From Clostridium sp. 1001271st1 H5 (GTDB lineage Bacteria; Bacillota; Clostridia; Lachnospirales; Lachnospiraceae), in the NCBI RefSeq assembly GCF_005845215.1, contig NZ_SPHO01000011.1, positions 124,001 to 188,000 of the forward strand: a stretch of 64,000 bases of DNA, written 5' to 3'. The notes below the pieces were generated by a model. It was not told where the DNA came from. It made no database searches and saw only the letters and a program-made list of their open reading frames with translations. The stretch's first letter is position 1; every line of letters starts with the position of its first letter. Positions 12,001 to 17,690 of the stretch are shown one piece after another. The translations under genes and the position numbers were made by a program.

Positions 12001-12908
12001 AAGGAGACAGCTGCCATGGGCCGGTGGAAATCCAGCCATCCCAACTGTTTTTGAAGGTTATCAGATGCAGCCGGGGTAAATATATAGGCGTAAAAACGGC
12101 TCTCGATTCCCTGTATTTCCGCTGACGTAACCGTTCCCATAGGTTCCTGGCTTCCATTGTACTGAAACGTTATGCTTCTTCCATCCGGCGCCAGTTTATA
12201 TGACCACTGATTATCCGGAAAGGACCAGGATGTGCCCTGAAGCTGCGGGCAGCCGCTGATATCCAGTGTAAGCTCATAATGTCCGTCCTTTAGGACCATT
12301 TTTTGGACAGAACCAGTCCAGACAGGCAGAGAAGAACTGCCGGTCCCATTATACTCGCTTTCCCCCTGGAGGATATGCGCCTTCATTTCCTCAAAGTAAA
12401 TCATGACCATGGGGTCTCCGTTCATCACTGCCTGGAATTTTTCCATGGCCTGCTTCTGTAACGCCCAGTTATGTTCATATCCATTCATACATCCCCAGTA
12501 ATAGACCTGAACCACCCCATAGCGGGCCGGAATATAGTAGTTGTCTGAGACCAGCCACTCATAGGCAAGCACCATAGGCAGATAACGCTCAAATGGTCCG
12601 ATGACAGGAACCGGTTTTCCCGGCTCTACATTATATTGCTCGTATTTCGCCGGACTGCCGTCCGGCAGCTTGTGCCCCTCCTGTATACATAAAGCAGGCA
12701 GGGCACCTGCCCCTTCCCCTACCTGGTAGATATTCATATCCCGGTGCGTCTTTCCAAACGCATTTAAATCTTTCCCCCGGAACACCTGACGGTATGGATT
12801 CAAATTAATTAAATCTCCGGCCCCGCTGGTTGTCCGGATTGTTGTACATACCAATACTGTTACAAGAAATAATGCCATCATACGTTTCAGTGTCTTCGTT
12901 ATTCCCAT
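87..12908 (-). CDS. Giant SpaA/Cna-B repeat surface protein with C-terminal class B-type sortase
   Basis: This 4273-residue protein should be exported and anchored at the cell surface. The start is the ATG at 12908, four bases after AGGAGG; an upstream in-frame ATG at 12932 has no such site. A signal peptide occupies residues 1-30. A unique N-terminal region runs to about 680, followed by a Gly-Asn-rich repeat (about 681-783) and an acidic/Ser-rich linker to about 970. A long series of SpaA/Cna-B-like beta domains follows, each opening with a K-x-D-x-x-T/S-G-like strand and closing near E-x-x-A-P-x-G-Y. Near 3730 a VRTGDD motif, a hydrophobic helix and KQKKK tail resemble a wall-sorting signal. 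The chain then continues through a second helix, an unassigned outer domain (about 3795-3985), two more helices (about 3988-4035) and a sortase domain (about 4111-4273) with YGHN and TLSTC (Cys4257). No Arg follows that Cys, although sortases normally use one. The Cna-B domains imply isopeptide-stabilised adhesive fibres; whether the sortase acts on its own chain is unknown. Confidence 0.85.
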   Translation of the reverse strand: MGITKTLKRMMALFLVTVLVCTTIRTTSGAGDLINLNPYRQVFRGKDLNAFGKTHRDMNIYQVGEGAGALPALCIQEGHKLPDGSPAKYEQYNVEPGKPVPVIGPFERYLPMVLAYEWLVSDNYYIPARYGVVQVYYWGCMNGYEHNWALQKQAMEKFQAVMNGDPMVMIYFEEMKAHILQGESEYNGTGSSSLPVWTGSVQKMVLKDGHYELTLDISGCPQLQGTSWSFPDNQWSYKLAPDGRSITFQYNGSQEPMGTVTSAEIQGIESRFYAYIFTPAASDNLQKQLGWLDFHRPMAAVSFSVGADAVLSGSSGLELYRHSETFESNYNIDLEKYCAETNQPLEGTVFNVWEDFDFSQVNEHGYEEGNPDGTSGQVYLNCMSPEPEADYICDIMTTDADGYARHSDTRYYNYSKTYCMGHPAPEWIECDHEDEEECSCDEENDRLRGQWMAEQELCAATCDFHAPNHDENNRERDTSAMEAMLADRDETYEGFIELEYSYHLQEKTARTGYILHGLHNDDKEVENVILMSAQAGAAVRSAGYRPQSLAGKAVEPIYTYVVEMRKRRSYKYPVPDGQEMEIGEQRSIFSLLEEEKEKKRAEVPVNGLAGGNMFQEQENAASGTGEQETVEDGEQGKGDNLSGNGVQGDGGNDNPGSGEDKGGEQTDGSPESGDGEDGNPEGENPGNEESGNEDTGNGDAGNGDTGNADTGNGNLENGESGNGNTGNEESGNADAGNMDGGNEDSENGNSGNRDSGNGTPDNEASGNGDSENGKPDSAGVGGGNSDNKNSGEVNHGGKNAEDYNQESEKRQVKASALSVSSGLLKSSHERTILFSSISEEKHIVNSKHQSKKRPKETENQKDEADEEIEDTTGIDTTEINTKAETVKGSQDIDGSTIKVTDIQNSYAGNATKHHQNDMGQSDGMGQSDPKDQSVATDQSNADDEDSIQSVMFEEYEYTRNPISPSFDTEAYFQEDTDEDNGETQKEGNRAAQFIKSLFFREKDDDDTITVSLPAFMDDDLGSMDVSVYGEPDTILYTFKVWNHRTEGRLHINKKDLELYNGAGDQSHGLTQGDATLEGAVYGLFAAQDIIHPDGKSGIVFNQNDLTAIAATDKQGNASFLAYTEKPGTGLNHEGNVIASENITGPENLYNGSSITSSSEGFGTDVYPDYLSSNGDQWIGRPLIMGSYYIMELSRSEGYELSVSGISLKESNRTQDTISRIHEAGQARISGGLSDYNSMDADGSWNDFIVESYKTENGYDITLTGYPQGAEFYAIKTGTETKTYKVVLGSSLQPKTDQQGNPVCQTAKGGEYKIGSDGNPITREDTATDSDTGKRIPYGETLPYRFRTAPYPGGTAVPADMSKWGQAIEPQYLSDQVNGMLVQIGYRRVADDSPWTVIKLSGRTNVQAAEEIMDWYTVHNFYDCGSVEDIYEKEGNWFALLRHDYSLGDAAFPAVYDSVNRKLYVRKTADVSGGPTGRAGYWIQYQKGEFSLKSGVVSIREKREITASIPYGSDMEAAAGILYQPVYETYKEGEMLLDREGNPIPLLERVYEYEDRTETYDVDKLEPVAAVYDSDTGNYMIHVENYVDWNQRTEPLYTGFRVVTREKAIDWEGERMPCNQYLTNIAGAGVSAYAAIPPLDEGSYIVYQALHYPGQKQPVQDAGTGSRPLQVLQRVIKQSVKITKDISQSSYDGVNTYGAVHNDPLTVLLGLFNGGSSSQGAKLLNQFKFKAYLKSNLENIFVDSSGTIISEDIGTEDFKGDVQKIYLPPRGGGGRRLLETKEDGTYDYTKFFDAMYAAVQVEKGKKSQEAIRQFAIDYFDVDGYKREILEAEPEINSDAAYEKALLRAEKEAGNYLSIFTGLDERLAIAWDSDADGGADGDVTTLQCNTRNGKDDYYNQSIMLAYGTYVITEQVPADVDRELANRHFNRDYPREITLPFVPEIGRDANTGETDINYLTGSPYFRYNSKDTPEDLIRKYKIRFNEETHIIQANGQDGRFEIFKYGLDKDIRPGHSLTTQKPYEAEYMDGGNDTVKEYYAGYTSQSEDAGIMDGVVYDGYETGDGQWEVRDRVAVMKGMQTAVDGKFAPMLVPWTVLPPAVDRINPDTGNVETLIPSGNGMDFNFVAFAQEDFEDEYYNSRLRIEKLDSETGDSIIHDGALFKIYAAKRDVEKTGINTVKGSGDVLYGEAVDWEGNPVTDADGNRILYPRVGKNNGSTDDLPVRLDKDGIPQYDESQLIRQEDQEGNETGIFRAYSTIREIIIDNQVKKVPVGYIETYKPLGAGAYVLVEIQAPEGYTKSRPVAFEVYADSVSFYRERRNGDGTTEGWEEETAVRYQYAIPVAGSTNKVRTETVSRIKVEDYPSRVEILKVEDGDSLVGNQNILQRADAQGMVESSGGFEDDIAVNDAGDRLIYKVSGRREKLEERGDVRDIVYNPETLQWDGYVTKPLDEYSEHMVDGTEMELKAMSGVKPLYRLDGAFSGKGIRFDISVSGARLSLYHAMEIEKTGENAYKGVSVTVEDGRITGITDTNTGTHKEIRMVGEETRSGNDGRKGLGIETENDLENAIGTKRASWDVWDTVIVDNAPVNLYFYDLNQVNTRKDPATGELLVLDERGNPLCYADSVSGMAYVYDDYGRMLAYTVDDAGNKMLVKSIQVLGKENGQTIYENKTTVDDENGLPIYYTDGRTVTKDESWTTDSSTDSHGIQENFGAKHAIARLPFGSYILQEEGVPYDQGYIQARYMGLVLHDTDEVQKYFLQNEFTKTAFAKLDVRTQKEVMGAVMTLYRASLDSHGNPHKEQDGMYRKGQVYSSWISGYQYDDNGNLKLDEQGEPVPTTEPHWIDHIPVGYYVLEETICPYEQGYVQSAAVNIDVLETGNVQSFEMENDFTAIEILKYDTKNRDVIYEDSESYLTLYRPILDEKGFPVVENGILQYDDNERILTFRAATYKDGQNVAATGRVVPDAGGNHPIMKYDYDYRMIPGTYQGRYYYTEQGTVRLEYLPVGDYILAETENPDGYATADPILINIEETGHLEEIQYFKMGDKPLALEVSKVDIAGGKEVNGAELAIYPVDEWGTVSDLPLILHQPTADGQYQDVEAVWISGLDGRYTEEDGKQGLIPAGFQPGDLKPHTVEYIPEGNYILRETITPYGFLQSVDIPFTIADSQVLQTAEMTDEIPDGILRIIKSDSDEPDERLQGAEFCLVNQTTGTICGTVVTDQQGQAQFSPQPIGYMDQNGNFRPYTYVCSETKAAAGHMLTLEPFEFQFQYRNELTDMIVWEYNPTNDSNRVVTDKLLGDTEKMLEGVTLRIEHRTDSGWETVEEWITGKQGHYTKNLSPGVYRLVEVKAPEGFKLQETPIEFTIRDGMTEVPHLIMRNYATIVDVEKTSAETGNLLGGARLQLIDKLDGRTVREWTSEEGKGQRFYGLRPGTYIIHELQAPSGYERTEDREIVVKEWPGMDGPEMVRESGRELHNMVQVFRFENRTASSSSGGGGGRPRPKVEYIAFKKTDVSGEVLQGAEFTFYDQTGRVMGTSVSDSTGTFRIRRPENGTYTFRETKAPDGYVLNPSIFSFTVNGSDVIRGTYEVVNKELEFTVTKLDGDSGLPLMGARFRIEMEKGSVPGNGPGDVYEDETGTDGTLTYRPASPGLYTIREIEAPQGYELSDEVYDFTLDAEGQVRVGTGIQGDANMQNSISAQNGTIIYNWKKKQPVRKIGSITAVYEVGNRFGKGTYHFGSGYKNTVRTGDDLPLAAAAAMVILCMTGFAACLRMKQKKKWGHGGKWAAFIFILIPITIFLAFNVMAEETDTISVSGKMVYPSMESIEPVPQTAWILARDHISGKERNVLLPLISYHFSDKHWTEGFQLELTVVDYDAGFYEVGGIRIEAQREEIKDKLVGYEEEILSRAGLNPEVYKIDRFQWDGAIYENNGVLCRNMTASGRKMVADCTAVYGGEVSRNIFLNDDERNEERGQAADVGMDERHVVKDRMQPLFSAETMKFAGGILLTVLLTVMVLLIIRRTRPQGMTMVMAAFLLGFVFSLQFLVKTGMEYADGRRMYGMVRDEAYGKGEELVQGDTAQGDSAQRDTTQREPARSRMDWGMFSLNESALRSINPEYQFWLAVPGTGIDYPVVWHEDNEYYLNHNFYQQQHIAGCIFVDSSGIPLAVDNTVLYGHNMKDGSMFAGLKKYREEAFFREHPVIRIFYRGKWMECPVFSCQLRHQNDAGAYGANFMEEEWLPYLEKMGAASLYETGITPKGDEKLITLSTCQGKDQYLIVQALLNDM
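10585..10866 (-). repeat. In-frame 15-nt repeat encoding Gly-Asn-x-x-x stalk
   Basis: Within the giant surface protein, degenerate 15-base units related to CCCATTCCCTGTATC (plus strand) are repeated in tandem. On the coding strand they give a run of pentapeptides such as GNGDT, GNADT, GNEES and GNGNL. The unit length is a multiple of three, so copy-number change would keep the frame. Such acidic, glycine-rich runs usually act as flexible wall-spanning stalks in surface proteins; that role is inferred here. Confidence 0.8.
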
Positions 12909-12937
12909 TTCTCCTCCTCTGATAAAAAGCATTTGCG

Positions 12938-13429
12938 CTATATGCCTTTGATGAATATCTGTGATATGAAAATATATCCATCCCTCTCACAGACACCTGC
13001 TCCTGTCTTTCCATTTATACGGTTCGCCATATCCATGAACCGGACATACTCTGCTTCCGACATGTTTATGTTCCATACCCGGTTGTCCGCTTCGTTCATT
13101 TCCTCCCTTTGGACTATCCCGTCTATTATCCAGGCACCATCTTCATTCACCTGCTGCCCGTCCGGTGCCGTGGTATTTGAAATCATGTATCCGTCCGGAC
13201 CAAAATAAAAATGCTCCGCCAAACCAGCCTGATTGCCGCCCAGCCACAGCCAACGGTTCTCAGGTTGATTTCCATTTTCATCCTGCCACCGCCAGCTGGT
13301 ATTATCATACATCCACTGGCCCCCATGAACCGGCAGCGCAATCATAACTGACATTAGCACTGACAGTACAGATGCCATGATACCTGTTCTGAATTTACTT
13401 TTGGTTATCTCACGTTCTCTTCCAGTCAT
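12938..13429 (-). CDS. Secreted cell-wall-binding repeat protein
   Basis: A 163-residue protein with a basic N-terminus and a hydrophobic stretch (about residues 15-35) that looks like a signal peptide. The mature part begins with a Trp/Tyr-rich segment (WMYDNTSWRWQDENG, then RWLWLGG and HFYFGPDGYM). This resembles the aromatic repeats of the choline-binding/glucan-binding family, in which they fold as small beta hairpins that hold proteins to wall polymers. Only one or two repeats are present; the C-terminal half has no recognised domain. AAAGGA lies just ahead of the ATG. The stop is 29 bases from the start of the giant pilin-sortase gene, so the two are probably co-transcribed and this protein may help assemble or hold that structure. 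That functional link is inferred. Confidence 0.65.
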   Translation of the reverse strand: MTGREREITKSKFRTGIMASVLSVLMSVMIALPVHGGQWMYDNTSWRWQDENGNQPENRWLWLGGNQAGLAEHFYFGPDGYMISNTTAPDGQQVNEDGAWIIDGIVQREEMNEADNRVWNINMSEAEYVRFMDMANRINGKTGAGVCERDGYIFISQIFIKGI

Positions 13430-13558
13430 TTTCCTTTACCCGCCTCTCTTTCCCTGATTTTTCCAACATCCCTGCTTCAAATATCGTCCTTTTTATGATT
13501 ACCTTTTCCCCTTCTCCAGGCCGTCAGTTTATCAGGCAATGCTGCACTTATCACACAT

Positions 13559-13705
13559 CCCACCGCAGCACACACGTCCCACCGCAGCACACACGTCCCA
13601 CCGCAGCACACACGCCCCACCGCAGCACACACATCCCACTGCAACACACGCTCCCCACCGCAGCACACACATCCCACCGCAACGCACGCCCCCCACCGCA
13701 ACAAA
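13559..13705. repeat. 19-bp direct tandem repeat, about 7.7 units
   Basis: Head-to-tail copies of CCCACCGCAGCACACACGT begin at 13559 and recur every 19 bases. The first two are identical; later units drift, for example CCCACTGCAACACACGCTC. The last copy, from 13692, is partial. Nothing separates the units, so this is a minisatellite and not a CRISPR array. The unit is not a multiple of three, so it is unlikely to be selected as coding sequence. Confidence 0.9.
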
Positions 13706-14084
13706 TTTCGTCAGCAAATAAACGCCGTTAAAACAATGATTTTTAAGACGCGCAAAACATACCATTCAATTTTAATGTTCAAACAATCCCATCTGATTTT
13801 TCAAGAATATTGATTTACGAATATAACCGATTACTGATAAACAGTACTGACTCACAGATACTTATAGATATTGATTCAAAAACACCGCTGCATCCTGCAG
13901 AACACAATGAATCTTGCATCACCACCTTTTTTCAAACATCCATACGAGAAAACGGCTGAACCAGCCAAATGACCACGAAACTGCAACTAAGAATCCGGCA
14001 CAGAGATTTCCATGCGATTTTTTATAGAATACCACATATACCCATAAAGCGTCAATACCTAACTCATTTTTCTTTTCCTCTCCT

Positions 14085-14178
14085 GTCTCTGCTGCCCCAC
14101 CATCCTCTGCCGCCTCATCTTCTGCCGCCCCATCTTCTGCCGCCTCATCCTCTGCCCTCTCACCCTCCCCCTCCCCAT
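14085..14178. repeat. Pyrimidine-rich degenerate 15-nt repeat
   Basis: Alternating versions of CTGCCGCCTCATCTT are repeated and give an almost pure C/T plus strand. On the minus strand this reads as Ala-Glu-Asp-rich peptide (AEDEAAEDGAAEDEAAEDGG) at the start of an 88-codon frame (13919-14185). That frame has no clear ribosome binding site and lies just behind the nfn terminator, so I do not call it a gene. Confidence 0.6.
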
Positions 14179-14187
14179 CCCTCACAC

Positions 14188-14242
14188 AAAAACCGGCATC
14201 CAGGTTCCCCTGTCCATTCAGACAGACTCCCCCGGATACCGG
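14188..14242 (-). terminator. Terminator of the nfnAB operon
   Basis: On the minus strand CCGGTATCC (14242-14234) pairs with GGATGCCGG (14201-14193), a nine-pair stem with one G-U pair, and is followed by a run of five T. A second small stem (CTGTC/GACAG) sits inside the loop. It lies 29 bases downstream of the nfnB stop. Confidence 0.75.
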
Positions 14243-14270
14243 CTCCTTATATCCCAGATTACATATTTAC

Positions 14271-15659
14271 TTATTTATTTCCGTTAAGGTACTCGTCAAT
14301 TCCTCTTGCACCTGCACGGCCTGCCTCCATGGCAAGGATTACGGTTGCAGCGCCTGTTACGGCATCGCCGCCTGCGTATACGCCTTCCTTGGTGGTCTTT
14401 CCGTTGCTCTCATCCGCAATGATGCATTTCCACTTGTTGGTCTCCAGACCTTCTGTGGTGGAAGAAATAAGTGGGTTTGGTGATGTTCCCAGGGACATGA
14501 TGACAGCGTCCACGTCGATGGTGTAATCAGAACCAGCAACCTCTACCGGTCTGCGGCGGCCTGATGCATCCGGCTCGCCCAATTCCATCTTGCGCACTAC
14601 CATTCCCTTAACCCATCCATTGTCGTCGGTCAGAATCTCTACCGGATTGGTCAGCAGGTTGAAGATGATTCCCTCTTCCTTAGCATGATGTACTTCCTCC
14701 ACACGGGCAGGCAGCTCGGCTTCGCTTCTTCTGTACACTACATGTACCTCTGCTCCCAGACGGAGTGCTGTTCTGGCAGCATCCATGGCCACGTTTCCGC
14801 CGCCTACTACTGCTACCTTCTTGCCCAGGTAGATTGGCGTATCGTAATCATCGCGGAAGGCCTTCATCAGGTTGCTTCTGGTCAGATACTCGTTGGCGGA
14901 GAATACGCCGTTGGCGTTCTCGCCTGGAATTCCCATGAACTTGGGAAGTCCTGCGCCGGAACCGATGAATACAGCCTTAAAGCCTTCCTCATCCATCAGC
15001 TCGTCTATGGTCACGGATTTTCCAATGATAACATTCGTCTCAATCTTAACGCCCAGTTTCCTTACGTTGTCGATTTCAGGCTGTACCACGCCTGACTTGG
15101 GAAGACGGAATTCAGGAATTCCGTATGTAAGCACGCCGCCTGGCTCATGAAGGGCTTCAAAAATGGTTACTTCATATCCCATCTTTGCAAGGTCGCCTGC
15201 ACAGGTAAGTCCTGCAGGGCCGGAACCGATTACAGCCACCTTGATGCCGTTGGTCTTCTCCGGTTTAGCCGGTACAAACCCATTTTCCCTGGACCAGTCT
15301 GCCACAAAACGCTCCAGCTTTCCGATGGAGATTGGCTCGCCTTTGATACCGCGGATACATTTACCTTCGCACTGGCTCTCCTGTGGGCATACACGTCCGC
15401 ATACTGCAGGCAGGGCGCTGGATTCCGCTATGGTATTGGCTGCATCCTCAAATTTACCTTCTTTTACTTCTGCAATGAACTTTGGTATATTAATGGCAAC
15501 CGGGCATCCCTGGATACATTTGGCATTCTTACAGTTAATGCAGCGCATTGCCTCTTCCTGGGCTTCTTCCTGGTTGTATCCCAGACATACTTCCTTAAAA
15601 TTGGTTGCCCTTTCCTTTGGGTCCTGCTCCCTTACGGGTATCTTCTTTAATACGTCCAT
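14271..15659 (-). CDS. nfnB: NADPH-binding large subunit of NfnAB transhydrogenase (GltA-like)
   Basis: A 462-residue flavoprotein of the glutamate synthase small-chain family. The N-terminal region (about residues 38-110) has the ferredoxin-like cysteine sets CINCKNAKCIQGC and CGRVCPQESQCEGKC for two [4Fe-4S] clusters. A GSGPAG motif (about 146) binds FAD and GGGNVAMDAARTALRLGA (about 287) binds NADP(H). The C-terminal YAGGDAVTGAATV segment is the second FAD-contact motif. Taken alone it could be a GltA/GltD-type subunit, but its overlap with an NfnA-like partner points to NfnAB. That complex couples NADH and reduced ferredoxin to NADP+ reduction by electron bifurcation in anaerobes. The start overlaps the upstream stop by one base (TAATG), indicating coupled translation. 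Confidence 0.9.
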   Translation of the reverse strand: MDVLKKIPVREQDPKERATNFKEVCLGYNQEEAQEEAMRCINCKNAKCIQGCPVAINIPKFIAEVKEGKFEDAANTIAESSALPAVCGRVCPQESQCEGKCIRGIKGEPISIGKLERFVADWSRENGFVPAKPEKTNGIKVAVIGSGPAGLTCAGDLAKMGYEVTIFEALHEPGGVLTYGIPEFRLPKSGVVQPEIDNVRKLGVKIETNVIIGKSVTIDELMDEEGFKAVFIGSGAGLPKFMGIPGENANGVFSANEYLTRSNLMKAFRDDYDTPIYLGKKVAVVGGGNVAMDAARTALRLGAEVHVVYRRSEAELPARVEEVHHAKEEGIIFNLLTNPVEILTDDNGWVKGMVVRKMELGEPDASGRRRPVEVAGSDYTIDVDAVIMSLGTSPNPLISSTTEGLETNKWKCIIADESNGKTTKEGVYAGGDAVTGAATVILAMEAGRAGARGIDEYLNGNK

Positions 15660-16549
15660 TATTCCTCACCTCCGCAGTTTCCGCATCCGCCGTGATGGGT
15701 AGCTCCCTCACGCAGCCTTAAGATGGCCCTGCCTTCCTCTGTCTTGTACATCTGCTGGCGTTTCATGGCCTGGTCGAAATCTACCAGATGGCCGTCGAAC
15801 TCAGGTCCGTCCACACATGCGAACTTCACTTCCCCGCCAACGCTTACACGGCAGGCGCCGCACATTCCTGTGCCGTCCACCATGATTGGGTTCATGCTGA
15901 CGATGGTTGGGATTCCCAGCTCCTTGGTGAGCTTGCATACAAATTTCATCATAATCATAGGTCCGATGGCAACGCAGACATCATACTTCTTCCCCTGGTT
16001 CTCCACCAAATCCTTAACAACATCCGTTACCATGCCCTTGCGTACATAGGAACCATCGTCCGTGGTGATATAGAGGTTTCCTGCAACTGACCTCATTTCC
16101 TCTTCCAGAATCAGCATATCCTTGGTCTTGGCGCCTTCCACCACATCCACGTCAATACCGCGCTCTTTCAGCCATTTTACCTGTGGGTAAACAGGTGCGG
16201 AACCAACGCCGCCGGCTACAAAGAGATAGCGTCTCTTCTTCACTTCCTCCAGGTCGTCCTTCACGAATTCGGAAGGCTGCCCAAGGGGGCCTACGAAATC
16301 TGCAAAGCTGTCTCCGGCCTTCAGTCCGGCCATACGCTCTGTGGATGCTCCCACAATCTGGAACACAATCGTTACCAGGCCTTTCTCACGGTCGTAGTCA
16401 CAGATGGTTAACGGAATTCTCTCTCCTACTTCGTCCATCTTGACAATTACAAATTCGCCTGGTTGACAGGCCCTGGCTATACGCGGTGCTTCCACGTCCA
16501 TCAGATATATCTTATCTGCCAGGCATTCTGATTTTACAATCTTATACAT
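15659..16549 (-). CDS. nfnA: FAD/[2Fe-2S] small subunit of NfnAB transhydrogenase
   Basis: A 296-residue protein of the sulfide dehydrogenase/dihydroorotate dehydrogenase electron-transfer subunit family, usually about 280 residues. The start is set by AGGAGGAG four bases ahead of the ATG at 16549; an earlier in-frame ATG (16621) would add an unrelated, unsupported leader. The N-terminal half is a ferredoxin-reductase-type FAD domain with PLTICD near residue 62. The middle is an NAD-binding domain (VAGGVGSAPVYP). Near the C-terminus GMCGACRV and FACVDGPEF provide cysteines for a [2Fe-2S] cluster. It is the NADH-side partner of the next gene, with which it overlaps by one base. The HHGGCGNCGGEE tail adds two unusual terminal cysteines. 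Confidence 0.9.
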   Translation of the reverse strand: MYKIVKSECLADKIYLMDVEAPRIARACQPGEFVIVKMDEVGERIPLTICDYDREKGLVTIVFQIVGASTERMAGLKAGDSFADFVGPLGQPSEFVKDDLEEVKKRRYLFVAGGVGSAPVYPQVKWLKERGIDVDVVEGAKTKDMLILEEEMRSVAGNLYITTDDGSYVRKGMVTDVVKDLVENQGKKYDVCVAIGPMIMMKFVCKLTKELGIPTIVSMNPIMVDGTGMCGACRVSVGGEVKFACVDGPEFDGHLVDFDQAMKRQQMYKTEEGRAILRLREGATHHGGCGNCGGEE

Positions 16550-16624
16550 GGTTCTCCTCCTAGTAATATATACTCGCGTCCTCAGCTGGTTTTCCGCCGC
16601 GCGTCCGGACGTGACATTCATTCG

Positions 16625-17536
16625 TTATTCCACCCTTATCTGGTAGCTCTTCTGCCAGGTTTCCCAACCGGGCAATGATATGACTCCCCTTCTGTCCTTC
16701 AATTCCCCCTTATATCCATCTGATGCGCAGATACCGTACCATGGTTCCAGACATACAAAGGGATGGGTGGCCTCCATTGTCCATATTCCCAAATATGGGA
16801 AATCGTCGCATTCCAACGTCACATAGGGGCTTCCATCCAATATCAGGCTTACGCTGCTGACCTGTGCTTCATCAAACATATATGTAAGAGCTGTATCGAA
16901 AAATCCTTTTGTCAGAGGCACACGGCCCTCGGACAGCTTTAAATCTCCCTGTAGTTCTTCCTTCTCGTAACCATCTGCATTGGGCGCAAGATAATGGAGA
17001 CAATCCGTAAACTGTCCCTTGCGGCACCCCTTTTGGTTAAACTCAAAGGTGAAATCGTATATGTTCTTTCCTTCCGGCACCTGGAATGCAGGGTGTCCGC
17101 CCATCATGAACAGCATCTCACCCGAATCCGTGTTGGTGACCTTCCACATGACCTGGATGGTCCTGCCCTCCAGCCTGTGTCCAATCTCCACTTCAAAATG
17201 GAACGGATACTTCCCATATGTCTCCGGCGTGTCCTTCAAACGGAACCAGCACTCATCCATATCGCAGAGCAGGGGCTCAAAATCCATATCCCTTGCAAAG
17301 CCGTGGGGCGTCATGCTGTATTCTTTCCCGTCATGGATATACGCTCCCTCATAACATTTTCCCACAAATGGGAAAAGCACAGGGGCGTGTCTGTTCCACA
17401 CAGACGGTTTTGCGCACCAAAGCACTTCACGGTCCGCCTTCTTGTCATAAATCCTGGTAAGTTCTGCACCGCGGCGGGCAACAGTAACTAGAAGTTCATC
17501 ATTTTCAAGTGTAAATAATGTTCCATCCTGTTTCAT
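16625..17536 (-). CDS. Aldose 1-epimerase family protein (LacX-like)
   Basis: A 303-residue cytosolic protein of the galactose mutarotase-like fold. Family features are the N-terminal LVTVARRGAELTRI strand, RHAPVLFPFVGKC (about residue 48), TPHGFARD (about 76, a likely catalytic His) and GGHPAF (about 147). The length and the LFPFVG/TPHGF pair fit the LacX-type subgroup, whose exact sugar substrate is seldom known. It lies 75 bases upstream of nfnA on the same strand and may be co-transcribed, though no metabolic link is obvious. GGGGG about nine bases before the ATG could serve as ribosome binding site. Confidence 0.8.
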   Translation of the reverse strand: MKQDGTLFTLENDELLVTVARRGAELTRIYDKKADREVLWCAKPSVWNRHAPVLFPFVGKCYEGAYIHDGKEYSMTPHGFARDMDFEPLLCDMDECWFRLKDTPETYGKYPFHFEVEIGHRLEGRTIQVMWKVTNTDSGEMLFMMGGHPAFQVPEGKNIYDFTFEFNQKGCRKGQFTDCLHYLAPNADGYEKEELQGDLKLSEGRVPLTKGFFDTALTYMFDEAQVSSVSLILDGSPYVTLECDDFPYLGIWTMEATHPFVCLEPWYGICASDGYKGELKDRRGVISLPGWETWQKSYQIRVE

Positions 17537-17566
17537 TATACATTCCCCCGTTCTCCTGTTTTTTAG

Positions 17567-17598
17567 AAGCTTGTGAGAATTTACCCTCGCACAAGCTT
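17567..17598. other. Perfect 9-bp inverted repeat
   Basis: AAGCTTGTG (17567-17575) and CACAAGCTT (17590-17598) form a nine-pair stem with a 14-base loop between the dihydrofolate reductase pair and the epimerase gene. Neither strand has a strong T-run right after the stem, so it is a weak terminator at best. It could instead be an operator near the epimerase promoter. Confidence 0.4.
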
Positions 17599-17690
17599 TA
17601 TATTAACATTTTCTGCTTCATGTTACAACCGGTTTTTATATTTTTTCAAAAATTATTTTCTTTTTTTCAGCGTGTTGAACAATTTTTTTA

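Larger units (their letters stand above)
13430..14187. other. Gene-poor interval
   Basis: About 760 bases without a convincing gene separate the surface-protein operon from the nfn terminator. It holds a 19-bp tandem repeat (13559-13705), an AT-rich stretch (about 13720-13910) that could carry the minus-strand promoter of the surface-protein operon, and a pyrimidine-rich repeat (14085-14178). Minus-strand frames stay open across both repeats, but composition explains that better than coding does. Confidence 0.6.

Noticed and set aside
13559..13705. CRISPR array
   Set aside because: The 19-bp units touch each other directly with no spacers, and no cas genes are nearby.
13919..14185. 88-codon minus-strand frame with acidic Ala-Glu-Asp repeat and a hydrophobic C-terminal part
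   Set aside because: No ribosome binding site, start placed right behind the nfn terminator, and the acidic part is a pyrimidine-rich repeat read as protein. A real small membrane protein is not excluded but is not supported.
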